From assembly GCA_039819095.1 (NCBI GenBank), contig JBCBSP010000002.1:62001-126000 (forward strand): a stretch of DNA of 64,000 bases, written 5' to 3'. The notes under the pieces were generated by a model. That model ran no database searches and had not been told where the DNA came from. It was given only the letters and a program-made list of their open reading frames with translations. Positions 1 to 7,926 of the stretch are shown piece after piece (position 1 is the first letter of the stretch; each line of letters begins with the position of its first letter). The DNA is from JBCBSP01 sp039819095. Its GTDB lineage: Bacteria; Pseudomonadota; Alphaproteobacteria; Caulobacterales; Maricaulaceae. Position numbers and translations under genes: made by a program.

Positions 1-605
1 ACATAGCCGATCACCCGCCAGGGTAAGGCGCCGACATCCATCAGACGACGGTCATCGCGTCCGAAGAAGTGGTCATTGATCGTTGTTGGACGCGTGCGCC
101 CGTCGCAATCGGCCCGGTCGGTGCGCGCATCGCAAGAGCCATTGCCGCGCTCTGGTTCCTCGCAGACGCCGTTGAAGGCGGTTGCGCAGCTGTCATTGCG
201 AAAGCGCAGCGCGCTGACATCGCCGCAATCGGTCAGATCCGTGCCTTGCGTGCAGGCGCCGGTGCCGAAGCGCGGCTCATCGCACTCGCCGTCATTGGCC
301 CACTGGCAGGAATTGTCTTCCTGGCCGGTCATGATGCGCCAGCAGTCCGAATAGTCGGTCCCGGCATCGCAGGCGCCGGTGCCGACGCCCGGCTCGTCGC
401 ACTCCAGATCATTGGCGTGCCGGCAGCTGTCATCGCCCTGCATGCGCGACACACCACCGGGGCGCGGCGGCTTCTGCACGCTGGCGAGCATGCGTTCATA
501 GTCGCGTGCGGTGGGATAGTCCGGCTCAGATTGGGCGAGTGCGCCGCCGGCCAGAGGAAGAAGAATAACGAGCGCGGCGAAAAGCCGGAAAACGAACAAG
601 GTCAT
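1..605 (-). CDS. Secreted protein with three Cys-rich repeats, N-terminal part (probable trypsin-like protease)
   Basis: The reading frame opens at 605 on the minus strand and runs off the left edge, so only about 201 residues are visible. A hydrophobic N-terminus (roughly residues 1-25, ending GGALAQ) is a Sec signal peptide. Three imperfect repeats of about 33-40 residues follow, each of the pattern D-x-S-C, x-N-x-x-C-[DE]-E-P, C-x-x-x-T-D-x-x-D-C, so each carries four cysteines. The visible end (GALPWRVIGY) resembles the entry to a trypsin-like domain, which such repeats often precede in alphaproteobacteria; that is inference because the catalytic part lies outside. The gene is divergent from the exported Arg-rich protein at 728. 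Confidence 0.72.
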   Translation of the reverse strand, partial: MTLFVFRLFAALVILLPLAGGALAQSEPDYPTARDYERMLASVQKPPRPGGVSRMQGDDSCRHANDLECDEPGVGTGACDAGTDYSDCWRIMTGQEDNSCQWANDGECDEPRFGTGACTQGTDLTDCGDVSALRFRNDSCATAFNGVCEEPERGNGSCDARTDRADCDGRTRPTTINDHFFGRDDRRLMDVGALPWRVIGY

Positions 606-727
606 AACGCCGGACCTTACCGTTCGCGGCGAGCGCGGCAAGACGCGCGACGGGTTTTGATGAAGCGCGCGTTGAACTGTGTGTTGAGGGACGCACGGCT
701 TCACATCGAAACAGGAGGGCTGAAGCA

Positions 728-1096
728 ATGCTTTCAAGGATCAAGATCATAGGGCTGACCGTCGGGGCGCTGATCGCGGCGGCCTGCGTGAGCGAACCGG
801 CTGAGGCGTCCGGCTATTGGACGCTCAATGCGCGCCAGTGCCCCGACCTTATCGAGGACCGGCGCGATCAGCGCATCACCTGGAGCCGGGCGGACCGTCG
901 CGAGGACGTGCGCGATGCGCGCCGCGTCAATTGTCCGGCCCATGCCTATCACTGGGTTCCCGCCCACGGCGCCCGCCATGTGCGGCGCGAGCTGCGCGGC
1001 GGCGCAGTGGTCTTCGTCTCGCCGCGCGGGCGCTATGTCGTCCGCGATCATCGCGGGCGCGATATCGATGTACGCATCCGCTTCGATCTGAACTGA
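728..1096 (+). CDS. Small exported Arg-rich protein, paralogue of the 1326-1835 gene
   Basis: A 122-residue protein of unknown function. Residues 1-28 form a signal sequence; cleavage may be after AEA, and the AAAC stretch is a weak lipobox. The mature part is very rich in Arg and Asp and has two cysteines: CPD near the start and NCP about 40 residues later. The order ARxCPD, EDRRD, CP, VP, RREL is shared with the next gene, so the two are tandem paralogues. A good Shine-Dalgarno sequence (GGAGGG) precedes the ATG. A hairpin at 1186-1213 probably ends its transcript. I know no named family for it. Confidence 0.7.
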   Translation: MLSRIKIIGLTVGALIAAACVSEPAEASGYWTLNARQCPDLIEDRRDQRITWSRADRREDVRDARRVNCPAHAYHWVPAHGARHVRRELRGGAVVFVSPRGRYVVRDHRGRDIDVRIRFDLN

Positions 1097-1185
1097 CGCG
1101 CGAACCGGATCTGCGCCGGCCGTGTCCGCCCACCCCTCGGACCTCATAAGAGCCGGCGCGTCGTTCCCCTGACGACCATGCCTTG

Positions 1186-1213
1186 ACGCCGCCGGATTGC
1201 CGTCCGGCGGCGT
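1186..1213 (+). terminator. Rho-independent terminator-like hairpin
   Basis: A perfect 11-bp stem (ACGCCGCCGGA / TCCGGCGGCGT) closes a 6-base loop and is followed by TCATTTA. It sits 90 bases after the stop of the first Arg-rich gene and before the second, so it probably separates their transcripts. Confidence 0.65.
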
Positions 1214-1325
1214 TCATTTAGCTGAACTGAAGCTGAAGCGCTTCGCCAGCACCCGTTCAGGCTGGCCGGCCCATCCTTGCAATCGTTGCGGCGACCCTGC
1301 CGCGCTGAAGTAAGGAGAACTGGCG

Positions 1326-1835
1326 ATGAAAACCAAGTTTACAACCTTGCTGGCGGCTGGCGTTCTCGCGGTCACCGGCGCTACGGCTCTGGGCGGCGCA
1401 GCAAGCGCTGAGAGCTTTGACCGGGGTTTCAGCTTCTCGGTCGGGTTTGACCGCGGCTACGCCCCTCATCATCGCGGCCATCGCGGCTGGAACGGTCCGG
1501 AAGGACATTTCATTGTCTATGCCCGGTCCTGCCCGGATATCCGTGAGGATCGCCGTGACCGACGCGTCTATGAAGGTCGCCGCGATATTCGCGAAGACCG
1601 CCGTGACCGTCGCATTCTCGACTGCCCGCCGCGCGCCTGGGACTATGTCCCCAGCCGCCGCGAACTGAGGCAGGGGCGCACTGGTGATCGTCTCCGTCCG
1701 ACCATCGCCTATCTCGACCGGCGTTCGGGCCAGTACTTCACCGATACGCGTTGGGGCGCCGTTCCGGTCTATGTCGTGCGCGGTCGCGCGCCCGGCGACC
1801 ATCGCCGCGGCCACCGTCGCTATCGCGGCTGGTAA
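1326..1835 (+). CDS. Exported Arg-rich protein, larger paralogue
   Basis: A 169-residue protein of unknown function. A clear Sec signal peptide (residues 1-28, ending ASA) precedes a His/Gly/Arg-rich segment and then a doubled charged motif (REDRRDRR occurs twice around residues 74-95). As in the paralogue at 728, CPD and a later CP bracket the charged region, followed by VPSRREL. The C-terminal 50 residues are longer than in the paralogue and contain a YLDRRSGQYF segment. The start is supported by AGGAGAA 8 bases upstream. It ends 6 bases from the convergent PhzF gene. Periplasmic location is inferred. Confidence 0.7.
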   Translation: MKTKFTTLLAAGVLAVTGATALGGAASAESFDRGFSFSVGFDRGYAPHHRGHRGWNGPEGHFIVYARSCPDIREDRRDRRVYEGRRDIREDRRDRRILDCPPRAWDYVPSRRELRQGRTGDRLRPTIAYLDRRSGQYFTDTRWGAVPVYVVRGRAPGDHRRGHRRYRGW

Positions 1836-1841
1836 GACCGG

Positions 1842-2654
1842 CTAGATGCGGATCACGCCGTCCAGATAACGGGCGGCGGATCCCACCAGCTCCACCCGGC
1901 CCTCGCCCGGCGCGCAAACCCCCAAAGCGCCCGGACGGGGGCCGATCTGTCTGGCGGTCAAGGTTTCACGCCCCAGACGCTGAACCCAGAACGGCGCCAG
2001 CGTACAGTGGGCCGACCCGGTCACCGGGTCCTCGGCCACGCCGACGCCGGGCGCGAAGAAGCGTGAAACAATGTCGGCGCTACGGCCCGGTGCTGTTGCA
2101 ACGACATTGGTCTGCAGAGCCGCGAGCGCGCCAAGATCCGGCGCGAGGCCCGCGATCGCCGCCTCATCGGCATAGACCAACATGTGATAGCGCGAGCCAT
2201 GCACCCGATCCAGATCAAACGCTTCCAGCGGCTCTCCGCCCATCGCAGTACAGACCGCCGGATCGCGGTCCACGCCGCGCCAGCCCACCTCAGGAAAATC
2301 CATCCGGTAGAGCCCATCATGCCGGCGCTGGACACTCAGGCGTCCGGACCGGGTTTCAAAGCCGGCCGTCTCGCCGTCCACACGGCCGGTCTCGAAAAGC
2401 CAGACGGCGGCGGCGAGGGTCGCGTGTCCGCACAGATCCACCTCAGAGCCCGGCGTGAACCAGCGCAGGCGCCACAGATCGGTTTCGAGGCTCTCCAGAA
2501 AGGCGGTCTCGGAAAGATTGTTCGACTGCGCCACGCCCAGCCGGTCCGCATCGCTCATCGGTTCGTTCAGGAGCGCGACACCGGCGGGATTGCCGGTATG
2601 CGGGCGGTCGCCATCGGGAAAGGCGTGGAGTTCGGCGTAAGGAATTTCGATCAT
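1842..2654 (-). CDS. PhzF-family isomerase/epimerase-like protein
   Basis: A 270-residue PhzF/diaminopimelate-epimerase-fold protein. The family includes PhzF, which isomerises dihydro-hydroxyanthranilate, but most bacterial members have unknown substrates. The N-terminus has the family signature HTGNPAG (residues 19-25), and NNLSETAFL places Glu49 where PhzF has its catalytic acid. A second-half motif GVAEDPVTGSAH matches the family DPxTGSA signature. I placed the start at the ATG before IEIPYAEL because upstream codons lie in the preceding gene. It follows the flavin oxidoreductase gene by 16 bases on the same strand, so co-transcription is likely. Confidence 0.85.
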   Translation of the reverse strand: MIEIPYAELHAFPDGDRPHTGNPAGVALLNEPMSDADRLGVAQSNNLSETAFLESLETDLWRLRWFTPGSEVDLCGHATLAAAVWLFETGRVDGETAGFETRSGRLSVQRRHDGLYRMDFPEVGWRGVDRDPAVCTAMGGEPLEAFDLDRVHGSRYHMLVYADEAAIAGLAPDLGALAALQTNVVATAPGRSADIVSRFFAPGVGVAEDPVTGSAHCTLAPFWVQRLGRETLTARQIGPRPGALGVCAPGEGRVELVGSAARYLDGVIRI

Positions 2655-2670
2655 GGCCTGGGTGCTCCGA

Positions 2671-3765
2671 CTATGGGTCGTCGATCCGGTAACGCGCCAT
2701 GAAGCGTCTGTCGATCCAGCGTTTGAGCCAGAGGACGCTGCGCCCCGACCAGCTGAACTCACCATAGCGCGCCACGCCCTGTCCCTCGCCCAGGTCCAGT
2801 ATGGAAAGCCAGTGCTCCTGGGGCCTATAGCGCTGCAAAATACCGCGCCCGGTCGCCACGCGAATCAGATTCTCCAAAAGAACCGGGGCTGCGCGCACGC
2901 CGAACACGCCGAGCCTTGGGCGTTCATGACCGACAATGCGCGCGCAATCGCCCACAGCGAACACCCGGTCTGAGCCGGTCCATTGCAGCGTCTCTCGCAC
3001 CGGCAATCCGGTCTCGTCGGCGCCCAGACCCGCTGGCAGCGCCGCTTGAAGACCCGCAGCCGCCATAGCCAGATCCGCGGCGAGGGTCTCCCCATTGGAC
3101 AGGGCCAGCCCGCCATCACTCAAAGACAGGGCTTCGGCCTCGACAAGGCTGACGCCGCGTTCGGCCAGGCGCATCATCGCCGCCCAGCGCGCCGGAGCCG
3201 GCCAGTCCGATAGCGGCTCACCGGAATCAACCAGGGTGATGTGAGGCTTCGCGCCGAGCTGGAGCGCCAGCGCGCCTAGATTGGCCGCAGCCTCCACCCC
3301 TGTTGCCCCGGCCCCGATGATGACAATAGCGAGCCGGCCTCTAGCCGCTTCAAACCGGTCCTTCAGAAGCGCCCAGTTGGAGACCGGCTTTTCCGGGAGC
3401 GCTCCCTGATCAATGAGTCTGGAAGGCGCGGCGCGGCTTCCCGTGTTCAGGGACAGCTGATCGAACCGCTCCACAGAACCGGAAGCGAGGTGAAGCCTGC
3501 CTGTCTGAAGATCAATGCGCTCAACCCGGTCGACGACCGCGCGCACGCCGTTCGCCCGGGCCAGAGCAGACGGGTCGAAGCTCGCCTCGGCATGTGAAAC
3601 CGCACCGGAGAGCACGCCCGCCGCCGCGCCGGAATACCAGAAACGAGCTGGGTCGATCAGAACCAGTTCGCAGCCGGCTGCACGCAATCGATGCGCCTGC
3701 CGGACCAGTTCGATATGCGCATGGCCAGCGCCGACAAGCGCGATGCGCGTCGCCGGCTGCGCCAT
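2671..3765 (-). CDS. FAD-dependent pyridine nucleotide-disulfide oxidoreductase (SelD-N-terminal-like family)
   Basis: A 364-residue two-dinucleotide-domain flavoprotein. The N-terminal FAD motif is VGAGHAHIEL (residues 11-20), the NAD(P) motif IIGAGATGVEAA is near residue 150, and the second FAD motif VFAVGDCA is near residue 270. The GAGHAH start is typical of the NDH-2-like group also found fused to selenide-water dikinase (SelD); here there is no SelD domain. No redox-active CxxC is present. A quinone or unknown electron acceptor is inferred. It lies between the thioredoxin lipoprotein gene (2 bases upstream) and the PhzF gene, in one probable operon. Confidence 0.8.
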   Translation of the reverse strand: MAQPATRIALVGAGHAHIELVRQAHRLRAAGCELVLIDPARFWYSGAAAGVLSGAVSHAEASFDPSALARANGVRAVVDRVERIDLQTGRLHLASGSVERFDQLSLNTGSRAAPSRLIDQGALPEKPVSNWALLKDRFEAARGRLAIVIIGAGATGVEAAANLGALALQLGAKPHITLVDSGEPLSDWPAPARWAAMMRLAERGVSLVEAEALSLSDGGLALSNGETLAADLAMAAAGLQAALPAGLGADETGLPVRETLQWTGSDRVFAVGDCARIVGHERPRLGVFGVRAAPVLLENLIRVATGRGILQRYRPQEHWLSILDLGEGQGVARYGEFSWSGRSVLWLKRWIDRRFMARYRIDDP

Positions 3766-3767
3766 CC

Positions 3768-4322
3768 CTACCCGGCGACCGACGTCACCGGAACCCGCGC
3801 CGCATCGGTCGGGACAGGCTCAAGGGCATACCGGTGGAAATAGTCCAGCGCCTCCTGCGGATCGCGCTCACGCGCGGTGCGCCATTCGGTCGCCGCGGCG
3901 CCGGGATTGATCACCTGGCCGTCAGCGGTCGCGATCACCACGGTGGGGACGCCCTCCAGGCCCTCTGAGAAACCCAGACGCTGCACCAGATCCTGATTGC
4001 GATCATAGCGTCCGACATCGATCAGCACGACTTCATAGCGCTCGTTGAGCATTTGCGCGAAGGCGGGCAGTTGCATCATACCGGACAGGATGCGGCAATC
4101 CGGGCACCAATTGGCGCCCAGCTTCACCAGGACTCGGGTGTCGTTTTCAGCCGCGCGGGCGAACGCCGCGTCCAGCTGAGCCGTGGCGTCGGCGGTAACG
4201 TCATAGGGTTCGGCGGGCGCGGTCACGACGCTTCCTTCTGCGATGCGGGGCGGGTCTGCGGGCTGCTGGCCGCAGGCGGCGAGCATTCCGCCAGCGAAAA
4301 GGGCAAGGGCGAAAGCACGCAT
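3768..4322 (-). CDS. Thioredoxin-like lipoprotein
   Basis: A 184-residue thioredoxin-fold protein. The chosen start (MRAFALAL) gives a lipoprotein signal with lipobox LAAC and acylated Cys17, so it should be anchored to a membrane facing the periplasm. The redox motif WCPDC (Cys73, Cys76) and the cis-Pro segment GVPTV are present, as expected of a thiol-disulfide oxidoreductase or reductase. An upstream ATG in the same frame would bury the lipobox and is unlikely. The gene is first of a three-gene operon with the flavin oxidoreductase and PhzF genes; a redox partnership with the flavoprotein is possible but unproven. Confidence 0.85.
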   Translation of the reverse strand: MRAFALALFAGGMLAACGQQPADPPRIAEGSVVTAPAEPYDVTADATAQLDAAFARAAENDTRVLVKLGANWCPDCRILSGMMQLPAFAQMLNERYEVVLIDVGRYDRNQDLVQRLGFSEGLEGVPTVVIATADGQVINPGAAATEWRTARERDPQEALDYFHRYALEPVPTDAARVPVTSVAG

Positions 4323-4430
4323 ATCAGACGGTCTCCATGGAGGCGGCAAGGGGTGTATCCGTCCATAACTAGGAAGGCGAAGCACCGCTCGCCACTCCTT
4401 GCGCCTTCAAACAGGTGTGAACGGCAGCCC

Positions 4431-5165
4431 TTATGTCCAGAGCGCCTTCAGCAAGGCGGCGGTCTCGCCGGGGCGTTCATACGGCCACCAATGGCCGCAT
4501 GCCTCGAACAGGTGAAAACGCGCACCGCAGCGCGCCGCCAGTCGGCGACCGACATCCGGGGCGGCATAGGGATCATGCTCGCCCCAGATCACCAGCCCGC
4601 GCGCTGGCAGCCGATCAAGCGCTCCGGACCAGTCCGCGCCGATATTCACAGCCGAGCGATACAGCGCCAGGATGGCGGCGCGCATGACTTCATCGCCGTG
4701 GCTGACCATCTGTTCAGCGTGTTCACGCGGCACGCGGGCCTCCTCAAGCGTCGCGATGAAGAGCGCGTCATCCATCGCCGCCATCAACTCCTCGCCGGCG
4801 CCGGGCGTCTGCCAGATCTGCGCCACATCGTGCCAGACATAGTCCTCATCAATGGCGACCCCGCCGGCCGCCCAGCTGCGCACCAGTTCAGGGCGCAGAC
4901 AAGCGACACGCTGAACCAGCAGCCCGCCCCAGTCATGTCCGACCAGATCAACCGGTCCGCCGGACCGATCAGCGGCGGCGACAAGCTCTTGCGTGAGCCA
5001 GCCGGCATAAGCGTCCATCGTGTGGGAAAACCCGTCCGGAGCGCTGCAGCCGAAGCCGGGCAGCGACAGAGCCTGGACCCCGGCGGCCTCTGCGCCCAGC
5101 GCGTCCAGCACGGGGCCCCAGAGCCGGTCAGTGTCCGGCACGCCGTGAATGAGCAGCCTTGTCAT
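4431..5165 (-). CDS. Alpha/beta hydrolase with Asp nucleophile (epoxide hydrolase / dehalogenase-like)
   Basis: A 244-residue alpha/beta hydrolase. The nucleophile elbow reads GHDWGG, putting Asp78 in the nucleophile position as in haloalkane dehalogenases, fluoroacetate dehalogenases and epoxide hydrolases, not the Ser of esterases. The acid (GEHDPY) and the histidine (ACGHWW) of the triad are near residues 200 and 225. The start is the ATG of MTRLLIHG; 66 upstream bases are also open but encode no family sequence. The natural substrate cannot be read from the sequence. It is divergent from the YciI-like gene at 5283. Confidence 0.8.
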   Translation of the reverse strand: MTRLLIHGVPDTDRLWGPVLDALGAEAAGVQALSLPGFGCSAPDGFSHTMDAYAGWLTQELVAAADRSGGPVDLVGHDWGGLLVQRVACLRPELVRSWAAGGVAIDEDYVWHDVAQIWQTPGAGEELMAAMDDALFIATLEEARVPREHAEQMVSHGDEVMRAAILALYRSAVNIGADWSGALDRLPARGLVIWGEHDPYAAPDVGRRLAARCGARFHLFEACGHWWPYERPGETAALLKALWT

Positions 5166-5282
5166 CACATTCGCCTTTCGCGCTTTGGCGGAGTCTAGGC
5201 CAGCGGACGTCAGGCTCACAATCCTTCGCATGAGCGCCGGGCAGGGTTTCTGAGTTCGCGCACGGTCGGTAGACTACGCCTC

Positions 5283-5696
5283 ATGCACGCATTGATCACC
5301 GCGCTGAGCCTCATCATCCTCGCCGCTGCGTCGGCTGAGGCCGTCACGCCGAACGAGGTGGAGCGACCGGGCATCGTCTACGCGGTCATCTGCCGCGATG
5401 ATCCGGCCCGGGCGCAGGTGCGCGAAAACCGGCTCTCAGACCATCTGGCCTTCGTGGAAGCGCATTTTGAACGTTACGCCATCGCCGGACCGCTGCTGCA
5501 GCCCGACGGACGCATGCAAAGCTCGCTCTTTCTCATCTATGCGCAGGACGAGGCGGATGCGCGCGCCTTCATGAGCGCCGATCCCTATGTCGCCGACGGG
5601 CTCTACGCCTCGATGGAGTATCAGCGTTTCGTGCCAGCGGCAGGCGACTGGATCGGCGGAGTGATCTGGCGACCAGGTCAGCCCGAAGCGCCCTGA
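5283..5696 (+). CDS. Exported YciI-like (YCII-related) protein
   Basis: A 137-residue protein with a signal peptide (residues 1-20, ending AEA) followed by a ferredoxin-like YCII domain: RENRLSDHLAF, GPLL and an acid-rich segment ending in the DPYVADGLY stretch typical of the family. Cytoplasmic YciI homologues bind small ligands or act as lactonases or isomerases; an exported version is less usual. No strong ribosome-binding site is seen. It converges on the small membrane protein gene at 5709. Confidence 0.72.
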   Translation: MHALITALSLIILAAASAEAVTPNEVERPGIVYAVICRDDPARAQVRENRLSDHLAFVEAHFERYAIAGPLLQPDGRMQSSLFLIYAQDEADARAFMSADPYVADGLYASMEYQRFVPAAGDWIGGVIWRPGQPEAP

Positions 5697-5708
5697 GGCG
5701 GACGCCGA

Positions 5709-5921
5709 TCAGCGCATCTCCCAATAGGGGCGACGCCCTGTCAGGTTCAGGCTTAACGGGTCGGATTTCAGAATCCGACCGGTGAGGGCCAGCAGGACGA
5801 TCGTAACACCCATCCCGGCCAGAGCCAGAAGCGCGGTCCACTCCGTGGGGAAAACGCGGGGCGCAATGCCTGCGAAGGCAAGCCAGGCGGCGACAAACAT
5901 AAGTGCTGTAAGGGGTTTCAT
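5709..5921 (-). CDS. Small two-helix membrane protein
   Basis: A 70-residue protein of unknown function with two hydrophobic segments (residues about 4-20 and 27-47) and a charged C-terminus. The start MKPLTALMF is preceded by GGGGAAAG; an in-frame ATG four codons upstream is an alternative. A sigma70-like promoter lies at 5952-5980. I do not recognise the family. Confidence 0.55.
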   Translation of the reverse strand: MKPLTALMFVAAWLAFAGIAPRVFPTEWTALLALAGMGVTIVLLALTGRILKSDPLSLNLTGRRPYWEMR

Positions 5922-5951
5922 AACTTTCCCCATTTGCTCAGTTGATTGTTA

Positions 5952-5980
5952 TATATATGTCATACTTCTTGATTTGGCAA
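5952..5980 (-). promoter_or_regulatory. Sigma70-like promoter of the small membrane protein gene
   Basis: On the minus strand TTGCCA (5980-5975) and TATATA (5957-5952) are separated by exactly 17 bases, and transcription would start about 25 bases before the ATG. The region is unusually AT-rich for this window. Confidence 0.5.
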
Positions 5981-6070
5981 GAGAAATAGGCAGCATACTG
6001 ATAATATTGCGGCATTTGGCGGCTAACGCCCATCCGTTCGGACAGGTCCGACCGCAAAGAGCGCGAGGCG

Positions 6071-6508
6071 CTAGGCGCGCGCCTCGTAGAGCTTGCGCAT
6101 ATAGGTGATGGGCGCCAGCGGGGCTTCGATCCAGGCCGCAAACCGCCAGCCATCGCCCGTGCGCCGGCACAAGGCCGCAACGCGATTATCGCCGGCCATG
6201 GCGGGCTTGTCAGGAAAGCCGACGCGCCAATCCATCCGCCAGACCGCCAGTACCAGATCCGCGCCCATATCGGTGAAGCATGGATCGCGGAAGTTCAGCT
6301 CGACGTCGAAACCCTGTTGGCGATTGGCGGCCCAATAGGCCTCCACCTGGTCCCAGTCGGTGAAGACCGCATCGGCCTCCTCGGCGAGATAGACCGGGTT
6401 CGCCGAGGTGTTCCAGAAGGCTTTGAGCGCCTCGGTCTCTCCGCTGCGCCAGGCCGCCGCATAGGCCTCAATCAGCGCCGTCAGCTCGCCAGCCGCGCGA
6501 TGGCTCAT
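6071..6508 (-). CDS. SnoaL/NTF2-like protein
   Basis: A 145-residue protein with the length and pattern of the NTF2-like cone fold: an N-terminal helix (ALIEAYAAAWRSGE), a substrate-pocket strand region, and a C-terminal WRFAAWIEAP strand. Such proteins act as isomerases, cyclases, or ligand-binding or accessory domains. It overlaps the aldehyde dehydrogenase gene by 4 bases and is the last gene of a four-gene operon running leftward from 10207, behind an A-box. The substrate is unknown. Confidence 0.7.
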   Translation of the reverse strand: MSHRAAGELTALIEAYAAAWRSGETEALKAFWNTSANPVYLAEEADAVFTDWDQVEAYWAANRQQGFDVELNFRDPCFTDMGADLVLAVWRMDWRVGFPDKPAMAGDNRVAALCRRTGDGWRFAAWIEAPLAPITYMRKLYEARA

Positions 6509-7926
6509 CCGTCTTCACGGAAGGCCGACAGCGCAGCAGGCGCGCCTGTGTTCGCAATGAGAGCCTTACGGCGATAGAAGCGCGTCAGCCCGGCCGCGCC
6601 CATGCGCGAGGGCCCAAGCCCGGAAGCCTTGAAGCTCTGCTTCTCCGCCTCATAGAAGAGCGCGGTGAGCGCGGCGTCATTGAGCGAGACCGCCCCGGCG
6701 TCAAGCTGACGCGCAATGGCCTCGGCCTCGTCAAGATCGCCTGCGAACACCGCCGCCGACAGCCCGTAGACCGTGTCATTGGCGAGCGCGACGGCGTCTT
6801 CAACCGTATCGAACGCCATGACCGGCATCACCGGGCCGAACGTCTCATCGCGCATCACGCTCATTTCATGGGTGGCGCCGGAGATGACGGTCGGGCGCAG
6901 CCAGCGCCCGCCGCCATGAGTCTCGATCTCACCGCCGGTGTGAATGACCGCGCCTTTTGCGCGCGCATCCTCGATCTGAGCCGCAATGATCTCGGCCTGG
7001 CGTTCGAAGATGATCGGGCCAAGCTCGCCCTCCTTGATATCCGGCCAGTTCACACGCACCGCCTCAGCCGCCTCGATCAGGCGCTCAAGAAACGCGTCGT
7101 GAAGCGCGCGCGCGACATAGATGCGCTCAATCGACTGGCAGGCCTGCCCCGTCGACAGAACAGAGCCGCGCAGCGCCGCCGTCACGGCGCGGTCCAGATC
7201 CGCGCTTTCGGTGATGATGAGCGGGTCCTTGCCGCCGAGCTCCAGGAAGGCCGGGATGAGTCGTTCAGCCGCCGCAGCCGCCACCTTGCGCCCGGTCGGG
7301 ACCGAGCCGGTGAAGCACACCAAATCGCTGCGCGCGATCAGCTGTTGGCCCGTCTCACCCGCGCCTGGGATGAAGGCGAGCACATCCGACAGACCCGCCG
7401 CCTCAATCGTCCGACTGAGCGGCTCGGCGAAACGCGGTGTGACTTCAGACGGTTTGACCATCACCGCGCACCCGGCGGCCAGCGCCGGGATGGCGTCGAT
7501 CAGGGACAGGGTGAGCGGAAAATTCCACGGGCTGATCACACCGACCAGGCCAAAGGGGATGTATTGACCCGAATGTTTCAGAGCCGGGTTGGAGCGGCCC
7601 TCCGCCCAGTCGGCTTTCGGCGCGAGAAGCGGTGCAGACACCGCCCAGCCGCGCAGAGACGCGATGGCGCCCTGCACTTCCAGCCGCGCCAGCCGGCGAC
7701 GCCCGGTATCGAGCTCCAGCGCGCTGGCGAGCGCGTCAGCATGGCGTTCAATCTGGCTCGCCCAATCGGTCAGCCGCTCAAGCCGGGCTTCGATCGGGAG
7801 CGCCGACCAGGCGCCTTGCGCGCTTCTCAGCCGCGCCGAAGTCGCGTCGAGCTGCGCTTCGGTCGGCGGCTCGAAGCGATAATCGAGCTGACCGGTGCGC
7901 GGATTCCTAACTGCGATCTCGCTCAC
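6505..7926 (-). CDS. NAD(P)-dependent aldehyde dehydrogenase
   Basis: A 473-residue ALDH-superfamily enzyme of usual length. The Rossmann region has SPWNFPL (residues 132-138) and FTGSVPTG; the general base Glu229 lies in LELGGKDP and the catalytic Cys263 in GQACQS. It should oxidise an aldehyde to an acid in the cytoplasm. It overlaps the FAD-oxidase gene upstream and the SnoaL-like gene downstream by 4 bases each, so translation is probably coupled. The pairing with an FAD alcohol oxidase-type protein suggests a two-step alcohol-to-acid conversion; that is inference. Confidence 0.92.
   Translation of the reverse strand: MSEIAVRNPRTGQLDYRFEPPTEAQLDATSARLRSAQGAWSALPIEARLERLTDWASQIERHADALASALELDTGRRRLARLEVQGAIASLRGWAVSAPLLAPKADWAEGRSNPALKHSGQYIPFGLVGVISPWNFPLTLSLIDAIPALAAGCAVMVKPSEVTPRFAEPLSRTIEAAGLSDVLAFIPGAGETGQQLIARSDLVCFTGSVPTGRKVAAAAAERLIPAFLELGGKDPLIITESADLDRAVTAALRGSVLSTGQACQSIERIYVARALHDAFLERLIEAAEAVRVNWPDIKEGELGPIIFERQAEIIAAQIEDARAKGAVIHTGGEIETHGGGRWLRPTVISGATHEMSVMRDETFGPVMPVMAFDTVEDAVALANDTVYGLSAAVFAGDLDEAEAIARQLDAGAVSLNDAALTALFYEAEKQSFKASGLGPSRMGAAGLTRFYRRKALIANTGAPAALSAFREDG

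Noticed and set aside
69..752. Long open frame on the plus strand at the left end
   Set aside because: It is antisense to the Cys-rich repeat protein, which has a signal peptide and repeated structure; the plus-strand translation is low-complexity Ala/Gly/Arg sequence typical of GC-rich shadows.
5941..5965. AT-rich TTATATATATG as another A-box
   Set aside because: It lacks the CAAATG/CATTTG arms and fits better as the -10 region of a sigma70-type promoter.
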